In this document: positions 24,303-36,166 of the stretch, one piece after another
How positions within the stretch are numbered: the first letter of the stretch is position 1
Layout: each line of letters begins with the position of its first letter
Assembly: GCA_907163375.1 (NCBI GenBank)
Contig: CAJQUW010005333.1
Coordinates: forward strand, 248,001-312,000
Length of the DNA stretch: 64,000 nucleotides
Direction: 5' to 3'
Origin: Prostheceraeus crozeri
Lineage: Eukaryota; Platyhelminthes; Polycladida; Euryleptidae
The notes under the pieces: model-generated
What the model saw: only the letters and a program-made list of their open reading frames with translations
Told to the model about the DNA's origin: nothing
The model's database searches: none
Program-made: the position numbers and the translations under genes

Positions 24303-24829
24303 ACAGAATTATGCAGGTCGTCTCTTCTTCTGTTTGACTAGAAAGGAAGCATTGGAACATGTAACGTTATTGAAATGGCACAATCTCCTGACTAAATACC
24401 ATAGCAATCGAACAATAAGTAGCCAGCTCAACATTAAACACGCCAAATTGTACAAAGTTTCAAAGTTTCAGTGACTGTTACCACTCGGATTACACAGCAA
24501 AGACACACAGACGATATCAAGTTCTAGAGAGAAGTTTGTGAATATTTTTTCGTCCGCCTGCTATCTTCTTCTAATAATGATCGGAGGGCCCAACATTATC
24601 GAGAAAACTTTTGCGCAATGATCTGAATTCTTCGAATCTGAATGAATTGTGGCGATCGGAGCATTTTGAAGGAATTTACACCAATCTGCAAGCGACGCAC
24701 GACCATTTTTCGTATTTCTATAGGGCATTGGAAATTTCTCTTTGCCCACTTAGTAAGCTCCTGCATGTGCCATCTTGAATCATTTTGCACTTCCACCAAA
24801 GTAACACACTTAGACAATCTAATTCTATG
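24303..24829 (+). mobile_element. Family R inverted-repeat element, copy R3
   Basis: Head-to-tail with R2. Left tip ACAGAATTATGCAGG, right tip TCTAATTCTATG. It is followed by GTCAAACCT at 24830-24838 and then by ATAGAACAGGTCA, which looks like the start of another decayed left end. The unit repeats with a period of about 520-535 bp, so this is a short tandem array. Confidence 0.75.
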
Positions 24830-24838
24830 GTCAAACCT

Positions 24839-25857
24839 ATAGAACAGGTCAGTGCTCTATTCATGCAATGCATAACCATACACAAGATAAAAGAAATTCG
24901 CAGATCGTTATCGTCTGAATGACTTTGAAGAAATGAAGTGGTGGTGTTTTAGACAATTAAAGGTTACACCACGAGCGATTACACGAATGCGAAGCGCGAG
25001 TTCAATTGATAGTGGTGTAACCGCATTGCCGCCACAGTTTTCTGCCAAACTGATATTGCTTCCTCGATGTATGAGTTTTATGAATCATAGATATCGGACC
25101 GCATGACCAAGCTATCGACAGGCGGAATTTCATTGTTTAATTGGTCTGTCGGTTTATCATAGACTAATGAGCTCAATGGAGCCGACCCTGATATGAATTA
25201 GAAATCAGCTTCAGAAGATTTCGACGATCAATTTTGGAAATGTAGATTCAAAGTAACTTCAGTATCAAGCTGATTGTGTCTTATTTGGATGCCACTTACA
25301 ACAATGTCGAAACTTAAATGCAAGAATAAAGAAAATATAGAGTTCATAGTAAAATATTTACCTCCGTTGTTGAAGCTTAGTGTCTGAAAAATGATTGAGT
25401 TGCACTTTAACTGCAATATACTGGCTACGTAAATTTATTGAGCTCTCACGAGAACAAATGTTCAAATAATGATGACAGTTATTGTTGTTGTTATATTGTG
25501 ATTCCAAATACTGCTACGACTTGTAATATTTCGTCGATTCAAGGTAATTCAGACAGCGAGACGGCAAGCAGACAGCAACTTTCTGGGATTTATTTTGAAT
25601 CGTTTCTTACTGAACATTTTCTCAACGATTTTCATCATCACTACATTTTGATACAAGTTATTGCGATCTAGAATTTGTCATATGTGTAACTATTTCTTGA
25701 CTTCATTCTGTGTGGTTAAAAGTAGCATAACTTTGAAAGTCCATAAATTTCAGGATATACTTACTTGTAAAGGTAAATTTACCTCAGGAAGAAAGGATGG
25801 TTTAGCGTCACTGCTTCCCGTAATAACATTTGGACAGTGGTTGCATAGGAATTCTCT
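24839..25857. other. No supported feature
   Basis: The first dozen bases may be a decayed fourth left end of family R. The remainder has no recognised content. Confidence 0.45.
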
Positions 25858-25980
25858 AGCGTTGTGATCTTTCTAGCCCGGGTGCCAATCCTACCGACGT
25901 CCAATGGCACTGTCTGGGCTCAACCACTGGACAGAAAGATCTCTAGGCCAAGCATGTAAGCACTGTGCCACGTAGACGAC
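25858..25980 (-). mobile_element. Diverged SINE, family S, copy S6
   Basis: On the minus strand the head reads GTGGCACAGTGCTTACATG, then CTTGGCCTAGAGATCTTTC, a weak B-box and GTGCCATTGGACGTCGG, all matching family S. The 3' tail part is missing or unrecognisable. It is an older copy than S1-S5. Confidence 0.65.
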
Positions 25981-26153
25981 TCAGAGTCCGAAAATTCTCG
26001 GTTGTCTATGTTGCTTTCAATTAGTCTTGACATACGATGTATTACGCTGATTCCGTTGAACTTTCGTATTACTGACAGGAAGAAGAAGAGGATCTTCACC
26101 ATTGTTGTCAAGTAAGGGAACTTTTCAAGGTTAACTTTGAGCAGTGAGGACCC

Positions 26154-26669
26154 ACAGAATTAGACAGGTCGTCTCTTCTGTTTGAGTAGAAAGGAAGCAT
26201 TGGAACATGTAGCGCTAATGAAATGGCACAATCTGCTGACATAACACCATAGCAATCGGACAATGAGCAGCCAGTTCAACATTAAACACGCCAAATTGTG
26301 CGAAGTTTCCGTGACTGTTATCACTCGGATCACACAGCAAAGACACACAGTCGATGTCAAGTTCTACACAGAAGTTTGTGAACGTTTTTTCGTGCGCCTG
26401 CTATCTTCTTCTAATAATGATCGGAGGGCCCAACATTATCGAGAAAACTTTTGCGCAATGATCTGATTTCTTCGAATCTGAATGAATGGTGGCGATCGGA
26501 GCATTTTGAAGGAATTTACACCAATCTGCAAGCGACGCACGACCATTTTTCCTATTTCTATAAGGCATTGGAAATTTCTCTTTGTCCACTTAGCAAGTTC
26601 CTGCATGTGCCATCTTGAATCATTTTGCACTTTTGGCAAAGTATCACACTTTAACAATCGAATTCTGTG
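26154..26669 (+). mobile_element. Family R inverted-repeat element, copy R4
   Basis: Left tip ACAGAATTAGACAGG, right tip CGAATTCTGTG, internal sequence very close to R2 and R3. No convincing target duplication was found here. Confidence 0.75.
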
Positions 26670-27970
26670 GTCAGGGTCACAGCTCCATGAATTCAACTCA
26701 CAGCTGCAACTATGTATCAGCGCATTACTCCTTGAAAGTCGCCTATTCATCTATGATAATGGCCAAAAAGTGCGCCATGTTTGGTCAGCATGTCTGGTTG
26801 TGAATCAGTGACAACTGTCAGTCTTATCTAGGATGTTTTTTATCGCATAGTCAAAATCTCAATCCCGGGATTTCGTGATTGCGAGATGGGAATTGCATCA
26901 CAGAAATTTTGCGACACAATTTTGGAAGTTGCCGGCTAAATTGCTCCATGTTCCTCATAAATTAACAATTTACAGAGGGTCTGCTAAAGTGTCGTACGTT
27001 TTATCGGCTTCTTATCATCAGCGTTGTACAAGATATTATATCGTCCAACACTGACAACAAATATAAGAGCATCAGAAGGCATACTACCAACATTCTGTTG
27101 CAGCGAGACATTTTGAGTCTGTTTCCTTAAACATCTTTTATCGCAGACTTAAGTTGTGAGCTCATTCGTATCAACAGTCATTCCACAGATCAAATTGCGG
27201 AAAATGTAACTGCGCAGTACACGAATAAGTCCCGAAGTTGCTATTTCTTTCAAGGAAGCATACCGCCACTCGTAAGTCGTGCCATTATATCAATAAAGAT
27301 CTCAGTCGAACCGCAATTCGCTCCATTAGTTTCTTTGTTTGTTTCTTACTGATAGTCTGACATAACTTCGTCTGGCTTTTCCCAATAGTACAACTCAAGA
27401 TCATCAAAAGTTATGTGGATTGTCGTTTCCTGAGATAACTTGAGGTAAAAATGCAGTTTGATAAGTTCAAAGCTAAAGTAATGGCCGGCGATGAGACATT
27501 TGTCAAATAAAATGAATAATGAATTGAAAACAAGTAGAAGCTTCGGATTCCTCTCCATCCAGGTATCCATCACCAAATGAAATTGAGAAAGTTTTTGAGA
27601 AGTCTTATTTTTCTTAACTTATACTGAATAAATTCTGCTTCGGATGTGCAAATAATAGCTCGGAAATTGCAGTCCGTATCTTCACAGTCCGCATAATACG
27701 TGAAGTAAAATTGATATTTCTCCCCCCACAGAGATTTTGCTGATTCAGAGTGGGCAGATTAATGAAGAAATTTAAACGAATTTACCTTTATTTTCTTTGC
27801 TTTGAAATGTTGAATTATTGAAAATGTTTCTCAACTCGAAGATCCTTAATAGTTATTTCATCCATTGCCACGAGTCATCCTTCTGTCATCAGCATTAAAT
27901 ATTCCACTACCTCCGTGTTCGATACGTAACCATAGCATTTCATTTCAGAAATTAGGCTACCATTACTTAC
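26670..27970. other. No supported feature
   Basis: No gene or element recognised. One CAATCCCGGGATTTCG word near 26861 resembles the scattered array at 37926-39060. Confidence 0.45.
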
Positions 27971-27974
27971 TTGT

Positions 27975-28345
27975 ACATATGCCATTTAATGCCAATTGTC
28001 CCATCCATGTTGGGTGAGACGGTTCGCTTGTTTGGCAGTTCTCCACTTCGCTCGGTCGTTTGCATCTTCCACACGGAGCCCGAGTGCTCGAAGGTCTTCT
28101 TTGATGTTATCGCTCCATGATTTCCTTGGACGTCCGACAGGTCGGCGACCATCCACTTGCAATTTCCGCACGCGCTTCACCCACTGATATTCGGTTTTCC
28201 TCTCCACATGACGTCACCATCTTAGTCGACGCCTTCTTATATAGTCAGCGATAGGCTCCAGGCACAATCTTCTTCTGATCTCTTCATTGGAAATGTGGTC
28301 GCGATAGGAGACTCCGCAAATCCAACGGACCATTCCATTCCAAGT
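27975..28345 (-). pseudogene. LINE relic C: C-terminal tail of reverse transcriptase protein
   Basis: Minus-strand reading gives MVRWICGVSYRDHISNEE, RRRRLRWCRHVERKTEYQW, then VDGRRPVGRPRKSWSDNIK and AKWRTAKQANRLTQHGWDN, ending in a stop. This is the same tail region as LINE relic A, with one or two frameshifts. It ends in CAAGTAAGTAATGG, perhaps a short 3' repeat tail. The upstream catalytic domain is absent, so it is a 5'-truncated insertion. Confidence 0.85.
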
Positions 28346-28624
28346 GAATTCTCACTGATATTTATTGTTGGGTAAGAAACTTGATGTATTACTATTATCG
28401 ATGTATTTATCAAATAAGTATTTTGTTCTGTGACAAGCACAGAAACCGGACTTTTCACTTTGTCTAAGGTATTAAGACTAGAATGGACAACAGCTGTTTG
28501 TTGATTGTCATTTTAGGCGATCATTTAGGCACCTAGGTCAATGCTACGAGATCTTGAGAAGAAGGAAATTGCTGAAACATGCAACAGTTGTATGTTCTTG
28601 CCACAAGGCGATTTATTGTGAGTT

Positions 28625-29087
28625 CATCATCATCATCATCATCATATGCGTTTTACGTCCGTTATTCCGCTGTTTGTTGGATTGGACGATTGCCTCTGAT
28701 TGCAGTTCTCCACCTGACGCGATCCTTTGCATCGTCCTCGCAGAGACCCATTTTAAAAAGTCTGCTCGAACTGCTTCCTCCCATGTTTCGAGGTCGTCCT
28801 CTGTGGATTCGCCCTGGCACTTCTGACTTTCACACTTTCTTCATCCATTTATCATCTGCTTTCCTCACTACATGACCGTACCACCTCAAACGCCTTCTTC
28901 TCATCGCTTTTTCCATTCCAACTAGGCTTAGTTTTCGAAGGAGGTTGTCGCTGGGGATTCTTTCTCGAAGCGAGACACCACAAAGCCACCTGACCATTCT
29001 TCTTTCGGTTCTTATCATCCTCATTTTGTTTTCTGTCTTCATGGCCCACGTTTCACTACCATACAGCATTCTGTTTCTTACACACAC
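28625..29087 (-). pseudogene. LINE relic B: truncated copy with microsatellite tail and 7-bp target duplication
   Basis: Reading on the minus strand gives CVRNRMLYGSETWAMKTENK, MVRWLCGVSLRERIPSDN, RRRRLRWYGHVVRKADDKW, and after a frameshift RGRPRNMGGS...DDAKDRVRWRTAIRGNR. A (TGA)n run of about seven units, at 28625-28646, forms the 3' tail, as in many RTE- and CR1-like elements. The insertion is bounded by GTGAGTT at 28618-28624 and again at 29088-29094. The 5' truncation point, tail and duplication together show target-primed reverse transcription. Confidence 0.88.
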
Positions 29088-29747
29088 GTGAGTTGTTTTT
29101 TCAAAATGCTTTTGCATGTAAAGAGAAATAAGAATAGTCGTGAACATCTAGAAAGCACGCTCATTAGCTGCCAGTTTCTTCCTATTGTTAATTACTGGCC
29201 GCCAGTTAGCGTTGTCATGACAGCACAGGTCCACAACGTGCTATTGTTTTTAAATGTCCGTGGTCTTTCTTGTCCTTGGTATCGGACTTTATCGGTAACA
29301 GGAATCATCAACGGTCATCTCACGTCATCTTCAACATAACTGTTTGAAATGCCATTCCCTTGATCGAACATGGCTTGTTTCGTTCCCAACCCTCACTTGC
29401 TGAATCCGAGGAGCAAAACATTTTATATTGATTTTATTGAAATGTCAAATTGAGATCCCATTCGATATCACTAAGTACTCGTAATGCACAATGTAAATGG
29501 TTGCCATAAATCACGATAATCAGTCTCTATCAAATTCCAACTGCTAGGATAGTGAACTCGTTTTCCCGCTCATGAATATGTTTGAGCACGCTGTCGTTTC
29601 ATTTAATGAACTTTCAATTTCAAATTATTAATATCAAACATTTGGATAACTGAAATATGATTTATGATATGCAATTCATGCCTTCGATAATTGGAAATTT
29701 ATTAGACTGCAAAATACATAGCCCATGAACCGAAATACATGTAAGTA

Positions 29748-30368
29748 CTTATGGGTTATCTCCCCCCCCAGGTTTTCAAATTTGTCTAGCATCTGCAAAA
29801 ATGTATCAATCGCCGCCAAACTTCAGGTACACGTAATTAGGCATATTTTCTACTCACATACAAACTTTAACGCAGATCGGACAAGTACTTTTTGCATTAT
29901 AGACGATAACGTGAAGTGTTGCGATGTCAGAAGCTTGATCTGACTTCGTCTGTTCGACGCATTATTGTTACTAGTGTGTGTATTGTTCTCTCTCCCCTTT
30001 CGTCTCATCCACTGTTATTTGAAATCTTCCCACCACCGCTAATTTGCCACACCTTTATTAAGCCAAGCATATTAATATAAGGGATGTGGTCTGGTCATCA
30101 TCACTTCACGAGATGCCGGGAAATACTTTGTTAACTTCAAGTGCTTTCTGCTCAGACGATGAGGTCAGACGAAGTCAGATCAAGCTGCCGGCATCGCTGC
30201 ACTTCAAGTTATTGCCCCTAATTCAGAATTACTTGTCCAATTTGAACAATTTTTTGTATGTGGGTAGAAAACATCCTCACTCATAGGCACTTCAAGTTTT
30301 GTGACGATTGATTCATTTCTACGGATTTTACACAAATTTGAAAACGTGGGGCGGAGATAACCCATAAG
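29748..30368. mobile_element. Fold-back element F1 with arms of about 200 bp
   Basis: The left arm (29748-29952) and right arm (30168-30368) are long inverted repeats, roughly three-quarters identical by eye, separated by about 215 bp. The tips are CTTATGGGTTATCTCC and its complement. Both are flanked by TA (29746-29747 and 30369-30370), suggesting a TA target duplication. No protein is encoded. Two half copies with the same left tip lie at 57512 and 63841, each also preceded by TA. Confidence 0.85.
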
Positions 30369-30723
30369 TACCCCGAATCTCCATGCTGTGTGGAAGATGC
30401 TCGGAAGTGTTATGGGAAAATCTCGGACTACCGAGCCTGTTTTAGTTGTTACAGAACAGACAGCTTAATTGGGAATTTCTGACATCTTTTGGCTCAATAA
30501 ATTTTCTGCTGAATGGCAGCTTTTCAACTGTTCAACTTCCATCCTACTGCATTTCAAATCAGTTATGAATCACGTAAACACCTGTGCAGAACCTGTCATT
30601 CTGTTGAATGTATACCGCTAATGTACATGTAGCCCATTAATAAAGCAGAATTAAATATTTTGTTTATCTGCCTCGGTTTGCTAGAAGTGTGATTAATGCG
30701 AAATTGACGGCACATCGAGGAAC

Positions 30724-30942
30724 CTATTAAGTGGGCAAAAAGGAATTCCTAATACCTTACAGAGATAGAAAAAAGTCGTGCGTCGCTTGCGGATTAATGT
30801 GAGTTCCATCAAAATGCTTCGATTGCTAAAATTCCTTCAGATTCGAAGAATTCAGATCATTGTGCACACGTTTTCTCCATAATGCTGGCCCTTCCGATCA
30901 TTATTAAAAAAAGTAGCAGGCGTACGAAAATTAGTTCACTTG
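30724..30942 (-). mobile_element. Family R element, truncated copy R5
   Basis: Minus-strand match to the right-central part of family R, including the segments that read CATTTTGAAGGAATTTAC and TCTTTGCCCACTTAGTAAGC in R3. Neither inverted tip is present, so no target duplication can be seen. Confidence 0.65.
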
Positions 30943-31329
30943 ATGATTTCACATCCTCTCCTCGGCATTGTCACTGTATAGTGTATACATTGAATCGAAG
31001 GTAGGCATTGATGTGTGTTTTGGTGTGTGCGAAGTGATATCACAACACGCACGTATCTATCACTGGCTCTGGTGTCCTCTGCTGACAGCTTATTGTTTGT
31101 CATTTCTAATAGCAAGTGATACACGAATTATCCATTCGAGAAGGAGCAAGTTGTCTAATTCTGTGATGTGCAAATTCGATATTAAGGTTACATGCAATTC
31201 TTCTTTTCTAGGAAGCCGAAGCGCGCGCAGATGAATCCAATTTTGTGAGCAGAATATTTATTCCTACTTCATGTGTGTAAAAATCACTTATTCTATCACT
31301 TACTATATTCTATTATAAATGGCTGCTGG

Positions 31330-31900
31330 GATGATTTTCATCATCGTATGAGAATTAATGCTGTAAGCCAATGTCAACATAAGGCAAATTATGTAGACTG
31401 GAAAATATATAAGGTTAAGTCTTTCTACTACCATGGTGATGCTTTGAGGGCTGCAGGTGGATCCGACCTTGCGAAACAGTTAAAAAAGGTGTGGATGGAA
31501 GAGGTTCCAAGAATGTTGTTCTCCTTTTCTAACATCAAAAACTTCCACATTGAAAATTTAAGGCCATGTGTATTCTGTATGTGTCCATAGGGAGATGATG
31601 CACGTGAGTAAGACGCGATTCGTGAGAGGCGACCAGATCAAGAAGAGAAGACAATGGTGAGAAGAATGAGCAGTGTTAGGCTGAACGAGTGACAGAGGAA
31701 GATTAACTTGTTGGATATTGCCGATGTTTCACGCAAAGGCTCTGAGAAGGAATGAAGGTGACTGTATGAAGAGATCTTTCTAGCTTGAGGTATAGAAGGC
31801 GGAAGACCAGCCTGTGGTAGGCAGGCGTGGAAGTGCACCATTCGAATGCAACAGCCGTCTCAACCCGTTCAGCGTGGAGATGGACGAAAAAACAACTAAG
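31330..31900 (+). pseudogene. LINE relic D: reverse transcriptase tail, frameshifted
   Basis: The first part lies in a 105-codon frame (31273-31590). It reads KVKSFYYHGDALRAAGGSDL, which aligns with the ...FCYLGD.L.AGGGA... motif of animal LINEs. After frameshifts, MSSVRLNE, NLLDIADVS and EEIFLA*GIEGGRPACGRQA continue the usual order towards the C terminus. The catalytic domain is missing. It resembles relic F (34055-34405) in the VRL/KL...NL..I.DV segment. Confidence 0.7.
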
Positions 31901-32319
31901 TAAAAAAGTTTTTAGTGCAAATCAAAAATGAACTTTACTTCAATAAATCGAACTATGAATTTGTCGCTTGAAATAGTCAGCAGTCAGAATACTGCATCAT
32001 AAGAGAAAGCATCCTGGAAGAGTGTTATTACCATATATGTCATTTGCGTATTTTTGATTGCAATGGTCCTGTCAAACTACTTGTGGATACTTCTTAAAGC
32101 CAAACTATTTCCCCTATAATAATGGGCGATAGAGTAGAAAATTGCGGAGGTTGTTGTGAGGCTATGACAGCTCGTGCAAGAAGCGTCTGGAAGAATTTCC
32201 ACGTCCTTTTGCCTGTCATTACCAACAAGAGCATCTCTCTGAAGCTCTGAAGTATACAATGCCTGTATCAGGCGTGTCTTGCTGCATGCGTCGGAGACAT
32301 GACACATAAAGGTTGATGA

Positions 32320-32735
32320 CCTTACTCGCTGGTGAGAAATGAGAACGCTATGATCCGATGGATGTGTTCCATCAAACTTAGTAACCGAGGCTCCATGCGT
32401 GAACTAAGAGGCGTGCTCCACTTGCATGATCTGGAATCAGTCCTTTCTCAAAAGCGCTTGTGCTGGTTACCTACAACGGATGCCGGACTGCAAGTGGCCA
32501 ACGAGAATCATTGATCATGAGGTGACGGAACCGAACATCAGAGGTGGACAGAGGAAGAGATGGTGGCACAATGTTAAGAGATATCTTGAGCTCCTGTATC
32601 TGGACCCTCAATTGACGCAAGACCGACCAGAATGGAGAAGGCGTATCCATCCCAACAACCTACACAACCCCAATGTCCAATCCTTAAACCTAGGGAAGAA
32701 GAGACAATGAACGAGGAGTTAGAGTAAGCAAGTAT
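32320..32735 (+). pseudogene. LINE relic E: C-terminal tail of reverse transcriptase protein
   Basis: Two adjacent frames together give NENAMIRWMCSIKLSNRGSM, LHDLESVLSQKRLCWL, RMPDCKWPTRIIDHEV, RGGQRKRWWHNVKRYLE, TQDRPEWRRRIHPNN. That is the standard tail order RWMCG...RL.W.GH...GR..K.W...D.....DR..WR. The GH pair of the RL.W.GHV motif is lost at the frameshift. Confidence 0.8.
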
Positions 32736-33556
32736 AATATACTGCATGATTGACAACCTGTGCTGTTTATTACTTCTGTTACTGCTAAATCACATTGCGC
32801 TCATGCAGTCCATGAAAGGGTTCTGAGATTAATGGATACACCTTTATTTGCAGTCAGATCAGACCTCCATATAGCATAGTCTCTGAAGATACAATCGTTT
32901 TTTTAACCTGAACAGTTGACGTCTACATGCGACATGTTTGCACATGTTAGATGCTTGAAATTGTGTAATACGCCTGAACTCTAACTTAGCAAAGAATGAT
33001 GATATAGCTCTTGTGCATTTTCAAGAATACGAGGTCAACAATCTACTCAAAAAATCACTTCTGATTTGGATCAACTTTGTTTAACAAGTGGAGTTCAGTG
33101 GAGCGGCGTTCATTAATACTGTTGTACGTGTACATTGAAGAGAATGAGCGCTGATATTGGTAGACTCAACATTCTCTGAAATTTCGTCTCTTGAACTGAA
33201 AATTTAGTTGAATGAACTTTCATTGAAATGTATCATTAAATTCTTCTCAACTTTATTCTGAAGCATGATTAAGTTTTAACGAGCAAATGAAACTCCACAC
33301 GCCGATCTGCGATGATGTTTCTCGTAATTCGGTCAATGATTGTTGCCAAAAATAAGACCAGACATTGGCAGCTGCTTTTACCTAAGGCCATTAATCAACC
33401 ATTATCTATCTAATTATTGTGATTTTGCATATTAATAGAATCATCACGAGTGTATTAATGCAATGTCGTATCTGAAGCTCAGTCCGCTACTACTGACAAG
33501 AATATCGCCAGTCTTTCTAGATTGCAATGTTGATCAAGTGGCAACACTTGATAGAG
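32736..33556. other. No supported feature
   Basis: AT-rich, no gene or repeat recognised. Confidence 0.5.
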
Positions 33557-33746
33557 AATGGATAGTATAATGTTTGTGGTGAAGAAAGGACCATATTGGT
33601 TAGCATAATGTCTATGGTGAAGAAGTGACCAGATTGGATAGCGCAATATCTATGGTGAAGAAGTGACCATATTGGATAACGCAATGTCTATGGTGAAGAA
33701 GTGACCATATTGGATAGCGCAATGTCCACGGTGAAGAAGTGACCAT
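33557..33746. repeat. Minisatellite, five units of 38 bp
   Basis: Five consecutive 38-bp units whose core reads GGTGAAGAAGTGACCAT and ATTGGATAGCGCAATGTC. The two outer units are the most diverged and the middle three are nearly identical. No open frame runs through it. Confidence 0.95.
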
Positions 33747-34054
33747 GATGTTATCATTCAGGACCATAGAAATTGACAACAATAAAACCTCTAGAATGGA
33801 AATTAAGCTTCATGCAATGTACAATAACGGCACATAAATCGCACGCATTTTCACTTAGATGCACCTGCCAACGTCTGTATCATTGGCTTAGAATCAGTCA
33901 CATGAGTAAATCGAAGCTTTTCATTGGTTCTTCATGCCCCAACTTAGTTCCCCCGGATGTGCCACGACCTTGAGTCAATTTCCATTCTAGCGAACTTCAG
34001 ACAAACAGTTCATTTCTATGTTCAGGACAGATGAAAAACTGACTTGCTTACTTC

Positions 34055-34405
34055 ACTGATTGTCGTCCTTGTACATGATGAGCGCGGTTAGACGATTGCT
34101 TCTTTCGAATGGTATCTCTCCACTCCTGCTTATCATAGATCATCGCCGGATTCAGGATCAGAGTTCGAAGTCTTCTGCCTTCTCCTCAAGATGGAAAGAT
34201 CTCTTCGTCCATTCATCTTCCCTTCTCCGGATGTGGCCATACAACGACAGTCTTCTTCGCAGAACATCGGAAATGTTCCACAAGTTCATCTTCCTACTCA
34301 GATCTTCACTCCTGTGTCCATCGGTCAGCTTCACACCACTTATTCCTCTCACCTTTGCCTGTTCTCTTACTTCCATCTTCTTGACCTGATCACCCTTCAC
34401 GGCCC
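34055..34405 (-). pseudogene. LINE relic F: C-terminal tail of reverse transcriptase protein
   Basis: An 80-codon minus-strand frame (34158-34400) reads GVKLTDGHRSEDLSRKMNLW, then NISDVLRRRLSLYGHIRRRE and DEWTKRSFHLEE. This matches the GV.L.DR...DL...L..I.DVLRR.RL.WYGH tail. Truncated at both ends. Confidence 0.75.
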
Positions 34406-36119
34406 GCCTCTTTATATTTCAACTTCAATGCGATGAATTCATCAAACGGAAGTGATATTCACACTGCTCAGTCGACTCATTTTACTCTAACTTTGCCGTC
34501 CATGCACATTTGAAATGGTTCTACACTGCCAAGAATTTGCATTGAGTGGTAAGGAAATTTGGCTCTTTACCCTGTGGGTCCCTTGCCTGATCATATGCAT
34601 TCTAAGATGTGCTTGCACGACTCTAAGGACCTGAAATAACGAACACACGGATACACGAGCTAGACATGTGGATGTACATGTACATGTAGATATACGAGCC
34701 AGAAAATCTCGATAATCCGAATTCCGTTACGAAAAGTATTTGTTTGGAAATTCTTAATCCGACCAGAATTCTTTAGAAATGAGTTTCTTCTATTTTAACC
34801 GGGAAGTACGCGTTTCTAAACTTCGGACCAAACAGGTACTGTAGCTGATTACTACCAAATTGTGGTCTTTATTCTTTGCGAGCTACCCAATGACTGTATC
34901 ATTGAGTTGTATCCAACAAAATTAATATCTAAAGTGATGACCCGAAGTACTTATGAAAGCCATGTTAGAAGTTTTATACTTTATTAAGTATGCAATGACC
35001 TCTATCTCGATGTTTTGGTTCGAATGCTTTTAGCTGGTGATGAGTAAAACTCTGTCCACTGGTTTGAAATTTAATTTCTCGTAGTAAAATCAAATCTACT
35101 TTCTTCGACCTTGAATCATAGCAGCTTAACTTTAAATCTCCCTAGTGGAAATTGAATCTCATCACTTCGAAATTAATCTGTCATATTCAAACCTTGAGAA
35201 TTAAAAGTGATGAAAGGACATAATGTCATCATTTGTCTAAGCCTCAAGAGATCGTCTATAGATCAGACCTTGTGATAGTGTGACTGATGTAGATGAAGAC
35301 AGCACCCCAGAATCGTCTTTCGTTCAGACGCAATGCAATAATAACACTATACGACGTACTCTTGAAATTCGTGACTTTTGTATCTCGCTTGACTTGAACA
35401 GCGACGAAGCTCCATTTTCAAGTTGTATTCCTGAACGAGGCAACGTCTCGCGTTTGTGGATTAGAGGATAAACAAACACAATCATCACTTCTGGTGCAAC
35501 GAAAATCGTTCTGAGATCTTCATTGAGATACCTCCAGTTTGAAGATCTTTACTCGTGTAGACCACAGATTTTGATAATGCAACGGATTTACTACTATTTC
35601 CATGATTTACTGATCCTGGCAGTGAAGTCCATCTGCAGAATGTTTACAACAACGGCTAAGATGTTCGCCTGAAGAAATCTTGTGACATGTTTATGCGACT
35701 TAAACTACTGCCATAATACCGCGAGTAATAATCATAAAAAAAACAATAAGCAATCAGTAATCACCAATTGTCTTAAAACTATAAGTCACGACATTTGAAC
35801 ACGCAACCTGCGTGCTTCATGTGAAAAGCATATGATCCACAGATATCATCAGGTGAATGAAGAATTGAAAAGTTGACGGTTAGAGAACCATAGATCATCG
35901 AACAATCCTACAATCACTCTTCAAAACTTTCAAAATATTTCATTACAGTTGACAAATGATCGTATTCAGCATCATTACCTACCACGCACCAGATTCATGT
36001 GAAGTCGAAAAATAAAATCATCTCTAAGTAGCATATTTGTGATTTTATGGAATATACACTAATCACAAAAATGTCTGTCACATTTTGAATTGCTTTCTTA
36101 TGTCAATAGGTGACATCGC

Positions 36120-36166
<47 letters not shown>

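Noticed and set aside
26154..26669. 9-bp target duplication around R4
   Set aside because: The best flanking 9-mers, GTGAGGACC and GTCAGGGTC, agree at only six of nine positions, so they were not used as evidence.
33557..33746. CRISPR-like array
   Set aside because: The 38-bp units are directly adjacent without unique spacers; this is an ordinary minisatellite in a eukaryotic genome.
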